Below, one piece after another: positions 19,046 through 29,090 of a stretch of 64,000 nt of DNA. The notes beneath the pieces were generated by a model that was not told the origin of the DNA, searched no databases, and was given only the letters and a program-made list of their open reading frames with translations. The position numbers and the translations under genes are program-made. Source of the DNA: an uncultured Lachnospiraceae bacterium (GTDB lineage Bacteria; Bacillota; Clostridia; Lachnospirales; Lachnospiraceae); contig CAMNTM010000007.1 of the NCBI GenBank assembly GCA_946558465.1, positions 1 to 64,000 of the forward strand, read 5' to 3'. Within the stretch, counting starts at the first letter, position 1; every line of letters starts with the position of its first letter.

Positions 19046-19623
19046 GAATAACTTCCTCCTATAACTGGTTTTAAATCAATATCTCCGATTCTAAGTCTTC
19101 CAGATCTCATATGAAGAGCAGCAATAACTGCCTCATAATTACCGCCTGCGCCGGCAGTGATATTTCCGTAAATGGTGCCTGTCACGACAACATTTCCTCT
19201 GGAAATCACTCTTGCGCCTTCTTCTACGTCACCGATAATTACAATACTGCTCTCAGATTCAAGAATCTGCTTTTCTCGCAGCGTACCCTTATAGAACATT
19301 CCGTCTCTTGCATGGAGCGCATGTCTGCTTTCATCCAGCACTCTTTTGTGTATTCTTTCTGTGATTTCATCTGTTTTGATGATGCATATAATGTGTATTC
19401 CTGCAGCTTCCTCGATTGTTTCTATCATCTGAAGCTCTTCCTCTTCTGTGAAAGCGCGGCCTTTAAACTCCACCGCCATGTCCGCATGGGCAAAAAAGTG
19501 TGCCGATGCTTCGAATCTCGCTTGTACCGCTTCCAAAAGCTTAGGGTAAGGCATGTCCGGGTCAAGACACAGGACGATACCATACCGGCTGCTTTTCATG
19601 CGAACAGGATCTTTCACATACAC
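19027..19623 (-). CDS. minC: Septum site-determining protein MinC
   Basis: VIIGDVEEGARVISRGNVVVTGTIYGNITAGAGGN beta-helix C-domain. Confidence 0.95.
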   Translation of the reverse strand: MYVKDPVRMKSSRYGIVLCLDPDMPYPKLLEAVQARFEASAHFFAHADMAVEFKGRAFTEEEELQMIETIEEAAGIHIICIIKTDEITERIHKRVLDESRHALHARDGMFYKGTLREKQILESESSIVIIGDVEEGARVISRGNVVVTGTIYGNITAGAGGNYEAVIAALHMRSGRLRIGDIDLKPVIGGSYSWARLL

Positions 19624-19634
19624 CCTCCCTTTCC

Positions 19635-22589
19635 TTAATCTCCGTGAGTAATATTGGTTACAATCTCTGCTGCTTTTCCTGTAATAACCTCCTCTTCTGA
19701 AGCCAGTCCATAATAATATTTGATAACATCCCGCGCAATCTCACACGTATAAGTGGAACTATATCCGTTAGCAATACGCGTGGCAAAGGCAATCTCCGGA
19801 TTTTCACTCGGAGCAAAGCCGACAAAAAGTGCGTGGTCAGGATGAGTCTTGCTCTGCTGTGCAGTTCCTGTCTTTCCGGATAAACTATACTCGCTTCTGT
19901 TTATCTCCGTAAAGGTTCTGCTGTTTTCCCTGTATACAACATTATACATACCTGTGTGAATGGCATCCCATGTGCTGGAGGATACCTCTTCAATATTATT
20001 TTTTACCTTCGATCCGAATTCCTCCAGTGTCTGTCCGTCAACATCTGTCACCTTCTCTATAAGAGAAAGATCATATACAGTTCCCTTATTGGCCACTGCC
20101 GTTATATAACGCGCAAGCTGGCTTACCGTATAGTTATTTGTGCCCTGGCCGATTGCAGACGGCACCGAAGCCTCATCGGAAATCTGCGGCTCTGCCTCAG
20201 GAATCTCCAGTCCGGTAGTTTCATTTAATCCGAACATAGCCGCATATTTGGCCAAAGTGTCCGTACCCTTATCACTGGAGTAATAGGACTCGGTCGCTTC
20301 TCCGGAGTCATTGTCATTTCCCACCATATCAATACCGTCGTCCTTAAGGCTCAGACGATAGCCCACCTCGTAGAAAAAGCTGTTGCAGGAATGCTCGATT
20401 GCCTCCGATACTGCCAATCCTCCATGTGCACCAGGATCAATCCAGCATTTTGGATTAGGCTCTACCTTGCGGTAGGTGCCGTGGCACGTAATATAGGTGC
20501 CTGTATCTATAACTCCTTCCGTGAGTCCGGCAGCTGCAACCGCCGGCTTATAAGTTGACCCCGGCGCTGTTTTTTCCTGGGTGGCGCTGTTGTAAAAGGG
20601 CCTTGATTTGTCCGTCACCAGCTTGTTGTAATAAGAGGAATCCATTGCATTGGCCAGCCGGTTGTTGTCATATCCCGGATAAGATACGCAGGCCAGCACC
20701 TTTCCGCTTCCAGTGTCTGTGATAACCATAGAACCGGTACACGGCTCCAGCGCAATCTGCCCCGGTGTAATCTCAAGCGTCTGAAGCTTTCCCCGGACAA
20801 AATCATAAGCTCCGATATTTCCAGATAAAAGCCCGTTATACTGCGCCTCATCGTAGGGCAGAACATTCTGCTCATAGAGCATAAGACAGATCTGCCGGCC
20901 TGTGATATGTCCGGTTTTAATCATATAGCGGTAAATAAGCTTATCAAATCCATTGTCAGCCTTTAGACTTTCTGTAATATACGCTGTCAAGCCGTTATAT
21001 AATTCGCTGGAATCTGAATAACGTCCGCCATCCGGCACATAAGACTGAAGCTTAGAGGTATCAATCCAATTCCTGGAAATAGCATAATTCAGATACTGAT
21101 ATATATTAATTGATTCCGAATCTGTCCATGCCTTATAAGTCTCATCACTTGTATCGATTGCTGACGACATAAGGATTCCTGTGTTCCTGGTAAGAACATT
21201 GTCTACAATATAAAGCAGATAGGCCTGCGTTTCTTTTGTCATATCTCTATACACAGCCGCATCAGGATCATTTAATACCTCTGCGAGCATCTGAAGGCGC
21301 TCTGCCTTGTAGGAGGAAAATATACCGTACACCTCCTGCTCTGTTGCCTTTGCATCATCTTCTGCAAAGTGATGCATATCTATCAGCTCATTCGAGATAA
21401 AAGAATCATAGACATCTCCGATGGGGATAACAACCTCATTGCCGTCTTCTACCTGGGTTCTGTCATAATCCAGTGAGTTCTGAATTTTGGCAAGCAGAAT
21501 TCCTGCAAGCTCCTGCTCAATCAGATGATATACTACCTTCTGAAGATCAGCATCAATAGAAAGATATAGATCATTTCCGGCCTTTGCCTCCGTTTTATTC
21601 ACTGTCTCAATGACCTTTCCGACACTGTTGACGTAAAGCTTGACCTCTCCTTTTTCTCCCTTAAGAACCGAATCCATACTCTGCTCAATACCGGATTTTC
21701 CGATGGTGTCGGTTTTTTCATACCTTTTCTGCTCTTCCTTGTCAAGCGCATCATATTCTTCATTCGATATCTGCCCTGTATAACCGATAATATTAGCAAA
21801 GCATTCACTGTCAGTATACCGCCGCAGAGACTCCTCCTCGATGCTGACACCCTGGAGAGAATCTAAATTTTCCATAATATCCGCAACCGTCTCTTCACTT
21901 ACGTCCTCTGCAATGGTCGTAGCGATATATTTCTGAAAACTATTTAATGACATGGCATAGCGGACATTTACAAGCTTAAGCACGGCTTCCTTCGACATCT
22001 TTTTCTGATTTATTCCATAGCCGTAGCTCTCATCTGTACACAGATAATCTATAAGCTCTCCTGCAGTCTGATTTTTCTGCTTCGAGGATAATTCGTCAAT
22101 CGTCCTCAGGCCATAAACATCTGCTACAAACCGCAGACGCTGTGTATCATTGTCTGACATGAAAATATACTCATCGTTGTTGTCAAGAATAACACCGAAA
22201 TCACGGATAACCATGTCGCCGTTTGCCTCTGTCATCTCGATGACACGGGATACCACATCATTCAGCTCCTTGTTTTTTTCTTTTCTTGAGTCATATTCGC
22301 CATTGTCTTCGATGGTAACAGAATAGGCAAGCTCATTGTAGGCAAGAAGCTTTCCGTTTCTGTCATAAATATTTCCGCGTGTTCCTTCTACGTCTCTTGT
22401 CTTTTGAATCTGGAGCTCATATCTGTCAGAATAATCCTGCCCCTTTACAATCTGCAGATAGAATACTCTCTGAACCAAAACCGCAGACAACATACAGAAT
22501 ATCACAGCAACTACAAATACTCTGGACTTGATAATTCCGGTTATTCCGCTTTTTATCCTTTCCCACAAACTATACAAACTTACTTGCAC
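19635..22589 (-). CDS. Penicillin-binding protein 2 (class B), unusually long (984 aa)
   Basis: GTRGNIYDRNGKLLA; GSTYKPA (SxxK), SCN (SxN), SGKTGTAQQS (KTG). Confidence 0.95.
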   Translation of the reverse strand: MQVSLYSLWERIKSGITGIIKSRVFVVAVIFCMLSAVLVQRVFYLQIVKGQDYSDRYELQIQKTRDVEGTRGNIYDRNGKLLAYNELAYSVTIEDNGEYDSRKEKNKELNDVVSRVIEMTEANGDMVIRDFGVILDNNDEYIFMSDNDTQRLRFVADVYGLRTIDELSSKQKNQTAGELIDYLCTDESYGYGINQKKMSKEAVLKLVNVRYAMSLNSFQKYIATTIAEDVSEETVADIMENLDSLQGVSIEEESLRRYTDSECFANIIGYTGQISNEEYDALDKEEQKRYEKTDTIGKSGIEQSMDSVLKGEKGEVKLYVNSVGKVIETVNKTEAKAGNDLYLSIDADLQKVVYHLIEQELAGILLAKIQNSLDYDRTQVEDGNEVVIPIGDVYDSFISNELIDMHHFAEDDAKATEQEVYGIFSSYKAERLQMLAEVLNDPDAAVYRDMTKETQAYLLYIVDNVLTRNTGILMSSAIDTSDETYKAWTDSESINIYQYLNYAISRNWIDTSKLQSYVPDGGRYSDSSELYNGLTAYITESLKADNGFDKLIYRYMIKTGHITGRQICLMLYEQNVLPYDEAQYNGLLSGNIGAYDFVRGKLQTLEITPGQIALEPCTGSMVITDTGSGKVLACVSYPGYDNNRLANAMDSSYYNKLVTDKSRPFYNSATQEKTAPGSTYKPAVAAAGLTEGVIDTGTYITCHGTYRKVEPNPKCWIDPGAHGGLAVSEAIEHSCNSFFYEVGYRLSLKDDGIDMVGNDNDSGEATESYYSSDKGTDTLAKYAAMFGLNETTGLEIPEAEPQISDEASVPSAIGQGTNNYTVSQLARYITAVANKGTVYDLSLIEKVTDVDGQTLEEFGSKVKNNIEEVSSSTWDAIHTGMYNVVYRENSRTFTEINRSEYSLSGKTGTAQQSKTHPDHALFVGFAPSENPEIAFATRIANGYSSTYTCEIARDVIKYYYGLASEEEVITGKAAEIVTNITHGD

Positions 22590-23088
22590 TCCTTTGTTCT
22601 TCTTCTTCCAACTTTTTGTTTACATGTAATATAATCTGATATAAGACCAGGGTTGCCAGTATCGTATATACAAGCTCCGGCAGAATGATATCTGCCAGAT
22701 GTGCCATAAAAGCAAAATCGCCTCTCAGGACATAGAGACAAAAGCATGTAATTAGTCCGTATATCAATTCACTTACGCCGATCAGCACAAGCGGAAGCTT
22801 GATATCCTCGTCATAAAACAGGCGCTGAAAAGAGCCGTTGAAATATCCAATCAAGGTGAAGAGAAGCATGTTGAATCCCAGAACTCCTCCCCAAAATACA
22901 TCAAAAAATATACCGGCTGTAAATCCTACCATCATACCTTCTTTTTTCCCGCGCATAAATCCAAAAGAGGCTGCGACAATCAGCAGAAGATTCGGACCTA
23001 CTGCAGCAAACTCCATATGAGAAAATATGGAGCTTTGGAAAAGAAAGCAGATAATGATAATAACTAACACTGCTGTTTTTCTTTTCAT
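22570..23088 (-). CDS. mreD: Rod shape-determining protein MreD
   Basis: Hydrophobic multi-TM protein between mreC and PBP2; GFMRGKKEGMMVGFTAGIFFDVFWG. Confidence 0.93.
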   Translation of the reverse strand: MKRKTAVLVIIIICFLFQSSIFSHMEFAAVGPNLLLIVAASFGFMRGKKEGMMVGFTAGIFFDVFWGGVLGFNMLLFTLIGYFNGSFQRLFYDEDIKLPLVLIGVSELIYGLITCFCLYVLRGDFAFMAHLADIILPELVYTILATLVLYQIILHVNKKLEEEEQRSASKFV

Positions 23089-23951
23089 TCTTCCTCAGTT
23101 CCTTTCGTCATCTCGTCCTTCGTCGATGTAATTACAAGTACCTCCTGAAGCTTACTGAAATCCACTGCAGGCGTAATATAGCCTGAGCGGGTCAGGTTAT
23201 TGGAATCCACCTCAATCTCACTGATATATCCGATAAAGATTCCCTGTACAAATCTGTCGCTCACATGTGAAGTTACAATCTGTTCTCCTACCTGAATATC
23301 ATTCTCATTGTTCGCCAGCTTCTCAAAACGAAGTCTTCCGTCTGCAATCAGCTTCAAATCTCCCCGCACCATACAGGTATCGGCTGTCGGAAGCACCATT
23401 GCGCTTACGTTGCTGGCATCGTCAATAATAGAACGAACACGGGCATAATCCGGTCCTACCTCCGTCACGATTCCTACCAGACCGCTTCCCGCAAGTACAT
23501 TGCAGTTTACCTTAATACCGTCATTACTTCCCTTGTCGATCGTGAAATCACTGAACCAATTGCTTCCGTTGCTGGCTATCACATGGGCGCCGATCTTTTC
23601 ATAGTCCGAATAGTGGGAATCTAATTTAAAAAGCTCTCTTAACCGGTCCAGCTCATACTGCTCCTGTCTAAGTCTCGTATTATCAATTGTCAGCTCGTCC
23701 ACCTTCGCCTGGAGTGCATCCTTTTCCTTTCGGACATCTTCCAATGTTTCAAAATTGTCCGAGATATCGCTCAGCCACCTTCCTACATAGCTGATTCCCC
23801 TCTGCATAGGGATGATAGTATAATTTCCAACCAGCCTCAAAGGTCCTCCGCTGTCTGTAAACCGCTCTATTCCCAAGAGCAAAAGACAGATCAGCACAAG
23901 GATAATGAGCCAGTATTTACTTGAAAGAGAAGTTTGATTTTTTATCTTCAT
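23085..23951 (-). CDS. mreC: Rod shape-determining protein MreC
   Basis: TM plus coiled coil then VIASNGSNWFSDFTIDKGSNDGIKVNCNVLAGSGLVGIV. Confidence 0.96.
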   Translation of the reverse strand: MKIKNQTSLSSKYWLIILVLICLLLLGIERFTDSGGPLRLVGNYTIIPMQRGISYVGRWLSDISDNFETLEDVRKEKDALQAKVDELTIDNTRLRQEQYELDRLRELFKLDSHYSDYEKIGAHVIASNGSNWFSDFTIDKGSNDGIKVNCNVLAGSGLVGIVTEVGPDYARVRSIIDDASNVSAMVLPTADTCMVRGDLKLIADGRLRFEKLANNENDIQVGEQIVTSHVSDRFVQGIFIGYISEIEVDSNNLTRSGYITPAVDFSKLQEVLVITSTKDEMTKGTEEE

Positions 23952-23952
23952 A

Positions 23953-24975
23953 TTATCTCATCCACCTATATTTATCATCTAGCATTGAAAATGCAAGCTG
24001 TCTTAAATCCTTGGAAAGAATAACTCTCTTCAGGCCGCTAACTGCACAGATATCAGGATTAACAGCTGTTCTCGTCTTAATTTTTAAATGCTTTTCAATG
24101 TACGCATCCAGACCGTTTGTATTTGCTACGCCTCCGGTAAGGAAAATGCCGTTTTCATAAATCGCCTTTCTCACCTCCGGAGGGGTTCTGTCAAGCAACG
24201 ACTGCATCGCATGTACGCATTCCATAATCGGATCACGGATAGCTGCCCGCACCAGATTGACAGAAATCGGCTTCTGCATCGGAAGCCCTGTAATCAAGTC
24301 TCTTCCCGCCGCCATAAGAGCTGCATCCGAGTCTGCCATAAATACATCAAACCTTTGGCGGAGCTGTTCCGCCGTATGGCTTCCAATCAGGAAATCATGA
24401 TTATGCCGGATCAGATTGATAATTGCCTGGTCAAAATCAACACCCCCGATAGTCATCAGACGATTTAAAACCAGTCCTCCTCCGGCAATTACAGAAAGCT
24501 CTGTAGTCTCACCGCCGAAATTTGCAATAAAAACACCCTTTGTATTTCTCGCATCTATATTCAGACCGAGAGCATCTGCAATAGAACGCTCTACAATATT
24601 GACCTCTTTCGCTCTCGCAGTAGAATGTATCACCAAATCAAAAAATGCTTTTTTTTGTACCTCTGACACATCCGTAGGAACGGCAATTACATATTCCGAA
24701 CCATTAGCAAACTGCCGCCCTCTTTTAAGAAGATTCTGGAGCAGAAACTGCATATAGTTAAACCGGGAAATAACCCCCTTTTTCATAGGAAATAATACCT
24801 CTATAGAGGGAGGCGTTTTCTCGTACATACTGTAAGCATCGTCGCCTACAGCAAAAATCTCACGTCTGTCTTCAATTGCAATGACACTTTTTTCTTTCCA
24901 TATTGTATCCTGTTTCTTATCATAAACCTTTATATCATAAGAGCCAAGATCCAGTCCGTATGTGTTTCTTGCCAT
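23953..24975 (-). CDS. MreB-like rod shape-determining actin homologue (divergent)
   Basis: YGLDLGSYDIKVYDK phosphate-1, FGGETTELSVI phosphate-2; upstream of mreC. Confidence 0.9.
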   Translation of the reverse strand: MARNTYGLDLGSYDIKVYDKKQDTIWKEKSVIAIEDRREIFAVGDDAYSMYEKTPPSIEVLFPMKKGVISRFNYMQFLLQNLLKRGRQFANGSEYVIAVPTDVSEVQKKAFFDLVIHSTARAKEVNIVERSIADALGLNIDARNTKGVFIANFGGETTELSVIAGGGLVLNRLMTIGGVDFDQAIINLIRHNHDFLIGSHTAEQLRQRFDVFMADSDAALMAAGRDLITGLPMQKPISVNLVRAAIRDPIMECVHAMQSLLDRTPPEVRKAIYENGIFLTGGVANTNGLDAYIEKHLKIKTRTAVNPDICAVSGLKRVILSKDLRQLAFSMLDDKYRWMR

Positions 24976-25031
24976 ATATTTAAAATCCTTTCTCGTATGC
25001 AGAACTATGACAGCCGCCGGATTTCTGCATA

Positions 25032-25724
25032 CTAGAGCAGTCCTTCTTCACGAAAGCTGCTGTAACAATTATTGCCAATTATAATGTGATCTAACAGATC
25101 AATTCCGATTAAGGCGCCTGCCTCTTGAATCCGCCTTGTTGCCAGCTTGTCCTCTCTGCTTGGCGTCGGGTCGCCGCTTGGGTGATTATGCATGATTACA
25201 ATGGACACGGCATTTTTCTGCAGCGCTTCTATAAAAAGCTCCCGCGGCGTAATCAGGGAGGCATTTACCGTTCCTTTTGAAATATCCGTCTCCCCGATAA
25301 GCTTTGACTTCGTATTCAGCATCAGAAGCTTCATATGCTCCTGCTTTTCATGTCTCAAATCTTCCATGTAATATCTGGCGATGGAATTTGGATCTCCAAA
25401 GCTTAAAAGCTCCTGAGCCGATGTCTTTGCAAGGCGTTTCGCAAGCTCCGAAATACAGGAAATCTGGATTGCCTTCACTTTACCTATACCCTTGATACGC
25501 ATCAGCCGCTCTTTGTTAAACTGGTGTATGCTTAAGATTCCGTTTTCACCGGCATGATAAAGAATCCGCTCGGAAAGCTCCAGCGCATTCTCACCTCTTG
25601 TTCCCGTGCGGAGCAGTACCGCCAAAAGCTCTACATCACTTAAGCTCTGTGCCCCCCGCCGTTCACATTTCTCATAGGGACGCTCCATACTCGGTATATC
25701 TTTCATGGTATTTGTTTGATTCAT
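25032..25724 (-). CDS. radC: RadC/JAB domain DNA repair protein
   Basis: HNHPSGDPTPSREDK JAMM motif; HhH segment. Confidence 0.97.
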   Translation of the reverse strand: MNQTNTMKDIPSMERPYEKCERRGAQSLSDVELLAVLLRTGTRGENALELSERILYHAGENGILSIHQFNKERLMRIKGIGKVKAIQISCISELAKRLAKTSAQELLSFGDPNSIARYYMEDLRHEKQEHMKLLMLNTKSKLIGETDISKGTVNASLITPRELFIEALQKNAVSIVIMHNHPSGDPTPSREDKLATRRIQEAGALIGIDLLDHIIIGNNCYSSFREEGLL

Positions 25725-25836
25725 ATGTTCCTTTAGATTCGACGATGCTCTTTTGTAATAGAAGCAGCTATACAGCTTAAAGATGCCGTAAAGAGCAGCC
25801 TTTTATACAGTCAAAGCTGCATGGCTGAATGGAAAG

Positions 25837-26097
25837 CTATAAGAAGCGGTAAATAATAACTGCAAGGATAACACCGACAATACTTGCAATCGTAATTTTA
25901 ATGTTCAGTCCGAAGGTAATAACCAGAAGTCCCAGATTTAAGACAATCGGTGCATCCAGCCCGAAGGTCTGTCCGTATCCGAGCCAGCTGAGTGCAGAGA
26001 CACCTTCTGTCAGCATACCAATAAAACCGCCCAGCACAATTCCTGCAAGAATAAGCAGGAACAGCGCCCACGCATTTTTGCTTCCTGTTCCTTTCAT
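25837..26097 (-). CDS. DUF4321 domain membrane protein
   Basis: LILAGIVLGGFIG...LNLGLLVITFGLNIKITIASIVGVILAVIIYR. Confidence 0.85.
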   Translation of the reverse strand: MKGTGSKNAWALFLLILAGIVLGGFIGMLTEGVSALSWLGYGQTFGLDAPIVLNLGLLVITFGLNIKITIASIVGVILAVIIYRFL

Positions 26098-26191
26098 ATG
26101 TACTCCTCCTCATATTTCTCTCTATCGAAAAACTCAATACATTTTATCATATTTACAGAAAGGTGTATATACCCAGAGCATTAAAAATTTC

Positions 26192-27838
26192 TTAAGCTTG
26201 GTCGTCTGTGTCGAATGGCAGATAGATTCTGCTGACGGCTTCTGACACTTTTAGTCCATCCGTGGCAGCTGATGTAATACCGCCTGCATAGCCCGCTCCT
26301 TCTCCGCAGGGATAGATTCCCCGGACTGTACTTTCAAGGTTTTCATCTCGCAAAATCCGAACCGGAGAAGACGTCCGGCTCTCCACGCCGGAAAGAACAG
26401 CATCCCCCATCCCATACCCCGGAAGCTTCTTGTCAAATGCATCAATCCCAGATTCAACAGCTGCAGAAAGCCAGTCAGGAAAGATCCTCCGGACATTTGT
26501 CCAGGCATAGGCTCCTTTTATCTGAGGCAGTACCGTACCCGGTCCTACGGACGGAATATCTGCACGAAAATCCTTCAGAAGCTGTACCGGTACAGCTCCG
26601 TTCCCGGCCTGGAAAGCCGTCTCCTCCAGACGCCTCTGAAATTCCATCCCGGCAAGGACATCATCCCCGCCGTAATCCTCCGGTGACACGGTCACCACTA
26701 CAGCGCTATTTGCATTTTTTCCGTTACGCCCGCTGTAGCTCATGCCGTTTACTGCAATACGGCCCTCCTCCGAGGAAGCATTCACCACATAACCGCCCGG
26801 ACACATGCAGAAGGTATATACTCCTCTTTTATCCGGCAGATTTGCCGTCAGCTTATAGGAAGCGGCGGGAAGCCCTTTTCCTCTGCTTCTTCCATATTGA
26901 GACTTATCAATAAAGGTCTGGGCATGCTCCATTCGGAACCCTACCGCAAAGGCCTTCGGCTTAAGAGGCAGTCTTCGGTCCCTTAACATGACAAAAGTAT
27001 CTCTGGCACTGTGTCCGACTGCCAGCACCGCCAGATTAGTTTTTATAATCTCCTCCCGGCCTGTCAGAGTATTCCGGACAACAAGCGCTGACAGCCGTTT
27101 TCTCTCAGACTCATCAGGAGCCGGCTCAGTATAAAAATCTACTGCTTTTGTGTGAAATCTCACCTCTCCGCCCAGCCGGCAGATCTCCATACGTATATTT
27201 TTTACTACATTCCTGAGAATATCCGTTCCGATGTGAGGCATATGCTCATATAAAATACTTTCCGGAGCGCCGAATTTTACAAAGAGACGCAGCACCTCTT
27301 TGCTTCGTCCCTTTTCGCCGCGGATCGATGTGTTTAATTTCCCGTCGGAAAAAGTGCCTGCTCCTCCCTCTCCGAACTGAACATTAGATTCCGCAGACAA
27401 TTCTCCTCCGTCCCAAAAATGTTCTACATCCTGAATCCGAGTATCCATATCGGCTCCCCGCTCCAGAAGAACCGGCCGGTATCCCATCCGGGCAAGAGAA
27501 TATCCGCAGAAAAGACCGGCAGGACCTGTGCCGATAATAACAGGCCGGTAATTCAGCGGCTTAAGCCCGGAAGGCTCACAGACGTATGCAGGCTCCCTCT
27601 TTTTGACAGTGATATTTTTATTCTGAATCCTTCTTAAAACCTGTGCTTCTTTTTTTACCTCTGCGTCCACGGTATATATATCAAAAAGAACCGGTTTTTT
27701 TCTGGCATCCAGGGAATGTCTGCAGATTTCATAAGACAATAGATCCGATTCCCGGATGCGCAGCACACTCAAAAGTTTCTTTTTCAATGCATTTTCCGGA
27801 TGAGACACCGGAAGACGCAGCTGCTGTATCTGAATCAT
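26192..27838 (-). CDS. NAD(P)/FAD-dependent dehydrogenase (COG2509-like)
   Basis: PVIIGTGPAGLFCGYSLARMGYRPVLLERGADM; FGEGGAGTFSDGKLNT. Confidence 0.93.
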   Translation of the reverse strand: MIQIQQLRLPVSHPENALKKKLLSVLRIRESDLLSYEICRHSLDARKKPVLFDIYTVDAEVKKEAQVLRRIQNKNITVKKREPAYVCEPSGLKPLNYRPVIIGTGPAGLFCGYSLARMGYRPVLLERGADMDTRIQDVEHFWDGGELSAESNVQFGEGGAGTFSDGKLNTSIRGEKGRSKEVLRLFVKFGAPESILYEHMPHIGTDILRNVVKNIRMEICRLGGEVRFHTKAVDFYTEPAPDESERKRLSALVVRNTLTGREEIIKTNLAVLAVGHSARDTFVMLRDRRLPLKPKAFAVGFRMEHAQTFIDKSQYGRSRGKGLPAASYKLTANLPDKRGVYTFCMCPGGYVVNASSEEGRIAVNGMSYSGRNGKNANSAVVVTVSPEDYGGDDVLAGMEFQRRLEETAFQAGNGAVPVQLLKDFRADIPSVGPGTVLPQIKGAYAWTNVRRIFPDWLSAAVESGIDAFDKKLPGYGMGDAVLSGVESRTSSPVRILRDENLESTVRGIYPCGEGAGYAGGITSAATDGLKVSEAVSRIYLPFDTDDQA

Positions 27839-27842
27839 AATT

Positions 27843-29090
27843 TTATTTCCTTACCTTCCTTATCTCCTCCGCCTGTGCGGCCGCTCTCCCCGCCAGACAG
27901 CCGGTTGCCCACGCCCACTGCAGATTATATCCGCCGCAGATTCCGTCGGCATCCAGAAGCTCGCCGGTCAGATAGACACCCTTTACCAGGCGGGACTGCA
28001 TAGTTCTGCAGTCAATCTCCTTAAGACTTACCCCTCCCGCACATACCTGAGCGTTGTCAAAGCCGTTGTCTGCTTCAATCTGAAGCATCAGATGCTTACA
28101 CTGACAGGCCAGATACCGAAGCTTATCTTCGGAAATCTCCTTCACCTTCCTGCGGGCCGAAATTCCCGAAAGGGACAAAAGACACGGCACCAGCTTATCC
28201 GGGAACACTCCGCTCAGATACGCAGAAGCCGGAAGTTCTCCTCTGTTCCTCTTCTGACAGATCAGATACTGGAAAAAATCCGCCTCCGAAAGGTCTGAAA
28301 GCAAATCAAGCTCCGCCTGCACCCGCTTCCCTTCTCTAAGCGCACCGGAAGCAAAGCGGCTCACCTGAAATACCGGAATCCCGGAGATTCCATAAGACGT
28401 AAGAAGAAGCTCTCCTCTGTCCCCGGCTGCAGATTTTCCGTTTACCAGAATCCTTACTCCTGCATCTATACGCATCCCGGCAGCCTTGGCGAGAGGACAG
28501 GAATGAACTTTAAGCTGAACCAGTGCGGGCATTACCGGCACAAGAGTGTGCCCCAGCTGCTTTGCAAGTGTGTAGCCGCTTCCGTCAGACCCAAGTACCG
28601 GCGATGCTTTTCCGCCGGCGGAAAGAAGCACGCGGTCTGCATCATACGCCTTTCCTCCTGCATAGATAAGGAACTTTCCCCTTTTCTGCCGGATTTCCGC
28701 CACATGAACACCTGTATGAATCTGGACGCCGAGACGTTCCGCCTCCTGCCGGAGGGTGTGAAGCACTGCCGATGCCTGAGCACTTCTCGGATAGACATAG
28801 CCGTTTTTGGACTTTGTCATAAGTCCCAGTCCGTGAAAAAACCTTATCGTCTCCTCATATCCGAAACACTTAAGCACTGTTTTTACAGCCTCCGGCTCCC
28901 GGCTTCTGAAAAAGGAGGGGGACATATTTTCATTGGTCAGATTGCAGCGCCCGTTTCCGGTAGAAAGCAGCTTACGCCCCGCCTTTTCTTGATGCTCTAA
29001 TACAAAAACGCGGACTGTTTTTTCCGAAGCCGCAGTAATGGCTGCTGCAAGCCCGGAAGCGCCGCCGCCGATAATTCCAACTGTCCTCAT
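27843..29090 (-). CDS. NAD(P)/FAD-dependent oxidoreductase (HI0933/YhiN family)
   Basis: IGGGASGLAAAI; GRKLLSTGNGRCNLTN; LDADGICGGYNLQWAWATG. Confidence 0.95.
   Translation of the reverse strand: MRTVGIIGGGASGLAAAITAASEKTVRVFVLEHQEKAGRKLLSTGNGRCNLTNENMSPSFFRSREPEAVKTVLKCFGYEETIRFFHGLGLMTKSKNGYVYPRSAQASAVLHTLRQEAERLGVQIHTGVHVAEIRQKRGKFLIYAGGKAYDADRVLLSAGGKASPVLGSDGSGYTLAKQLGHTLVPVMPALVQLKVHSCPLAKAAGMRIDAGVRILVNGKSAAGDRGELLLTSYGISGIPVFQVSRFASGALREGKRVQAELDLLSDLSEADFFQYLICQKRNRGELPASAYLSGVFPDKLVPCLLSLSGISARRKVKEISEDKLRYLACQCKHLMLQIEADNGFDNAQVCAGGVSLKEIDCRTMQSRLVKGVYLTGELLDADGICGGYNLQWAWATGCLAGRAAAQAEEIRKVRK

Noticed and set aside
25725-25836. Possible structured RNA/tRNA-like element between radC and DUF4321
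   Set aside because: Short GCAGCT/AGCTGC inverted segments only; no cloverleaf, TPsiC arm or known riboswitch core recognisable.
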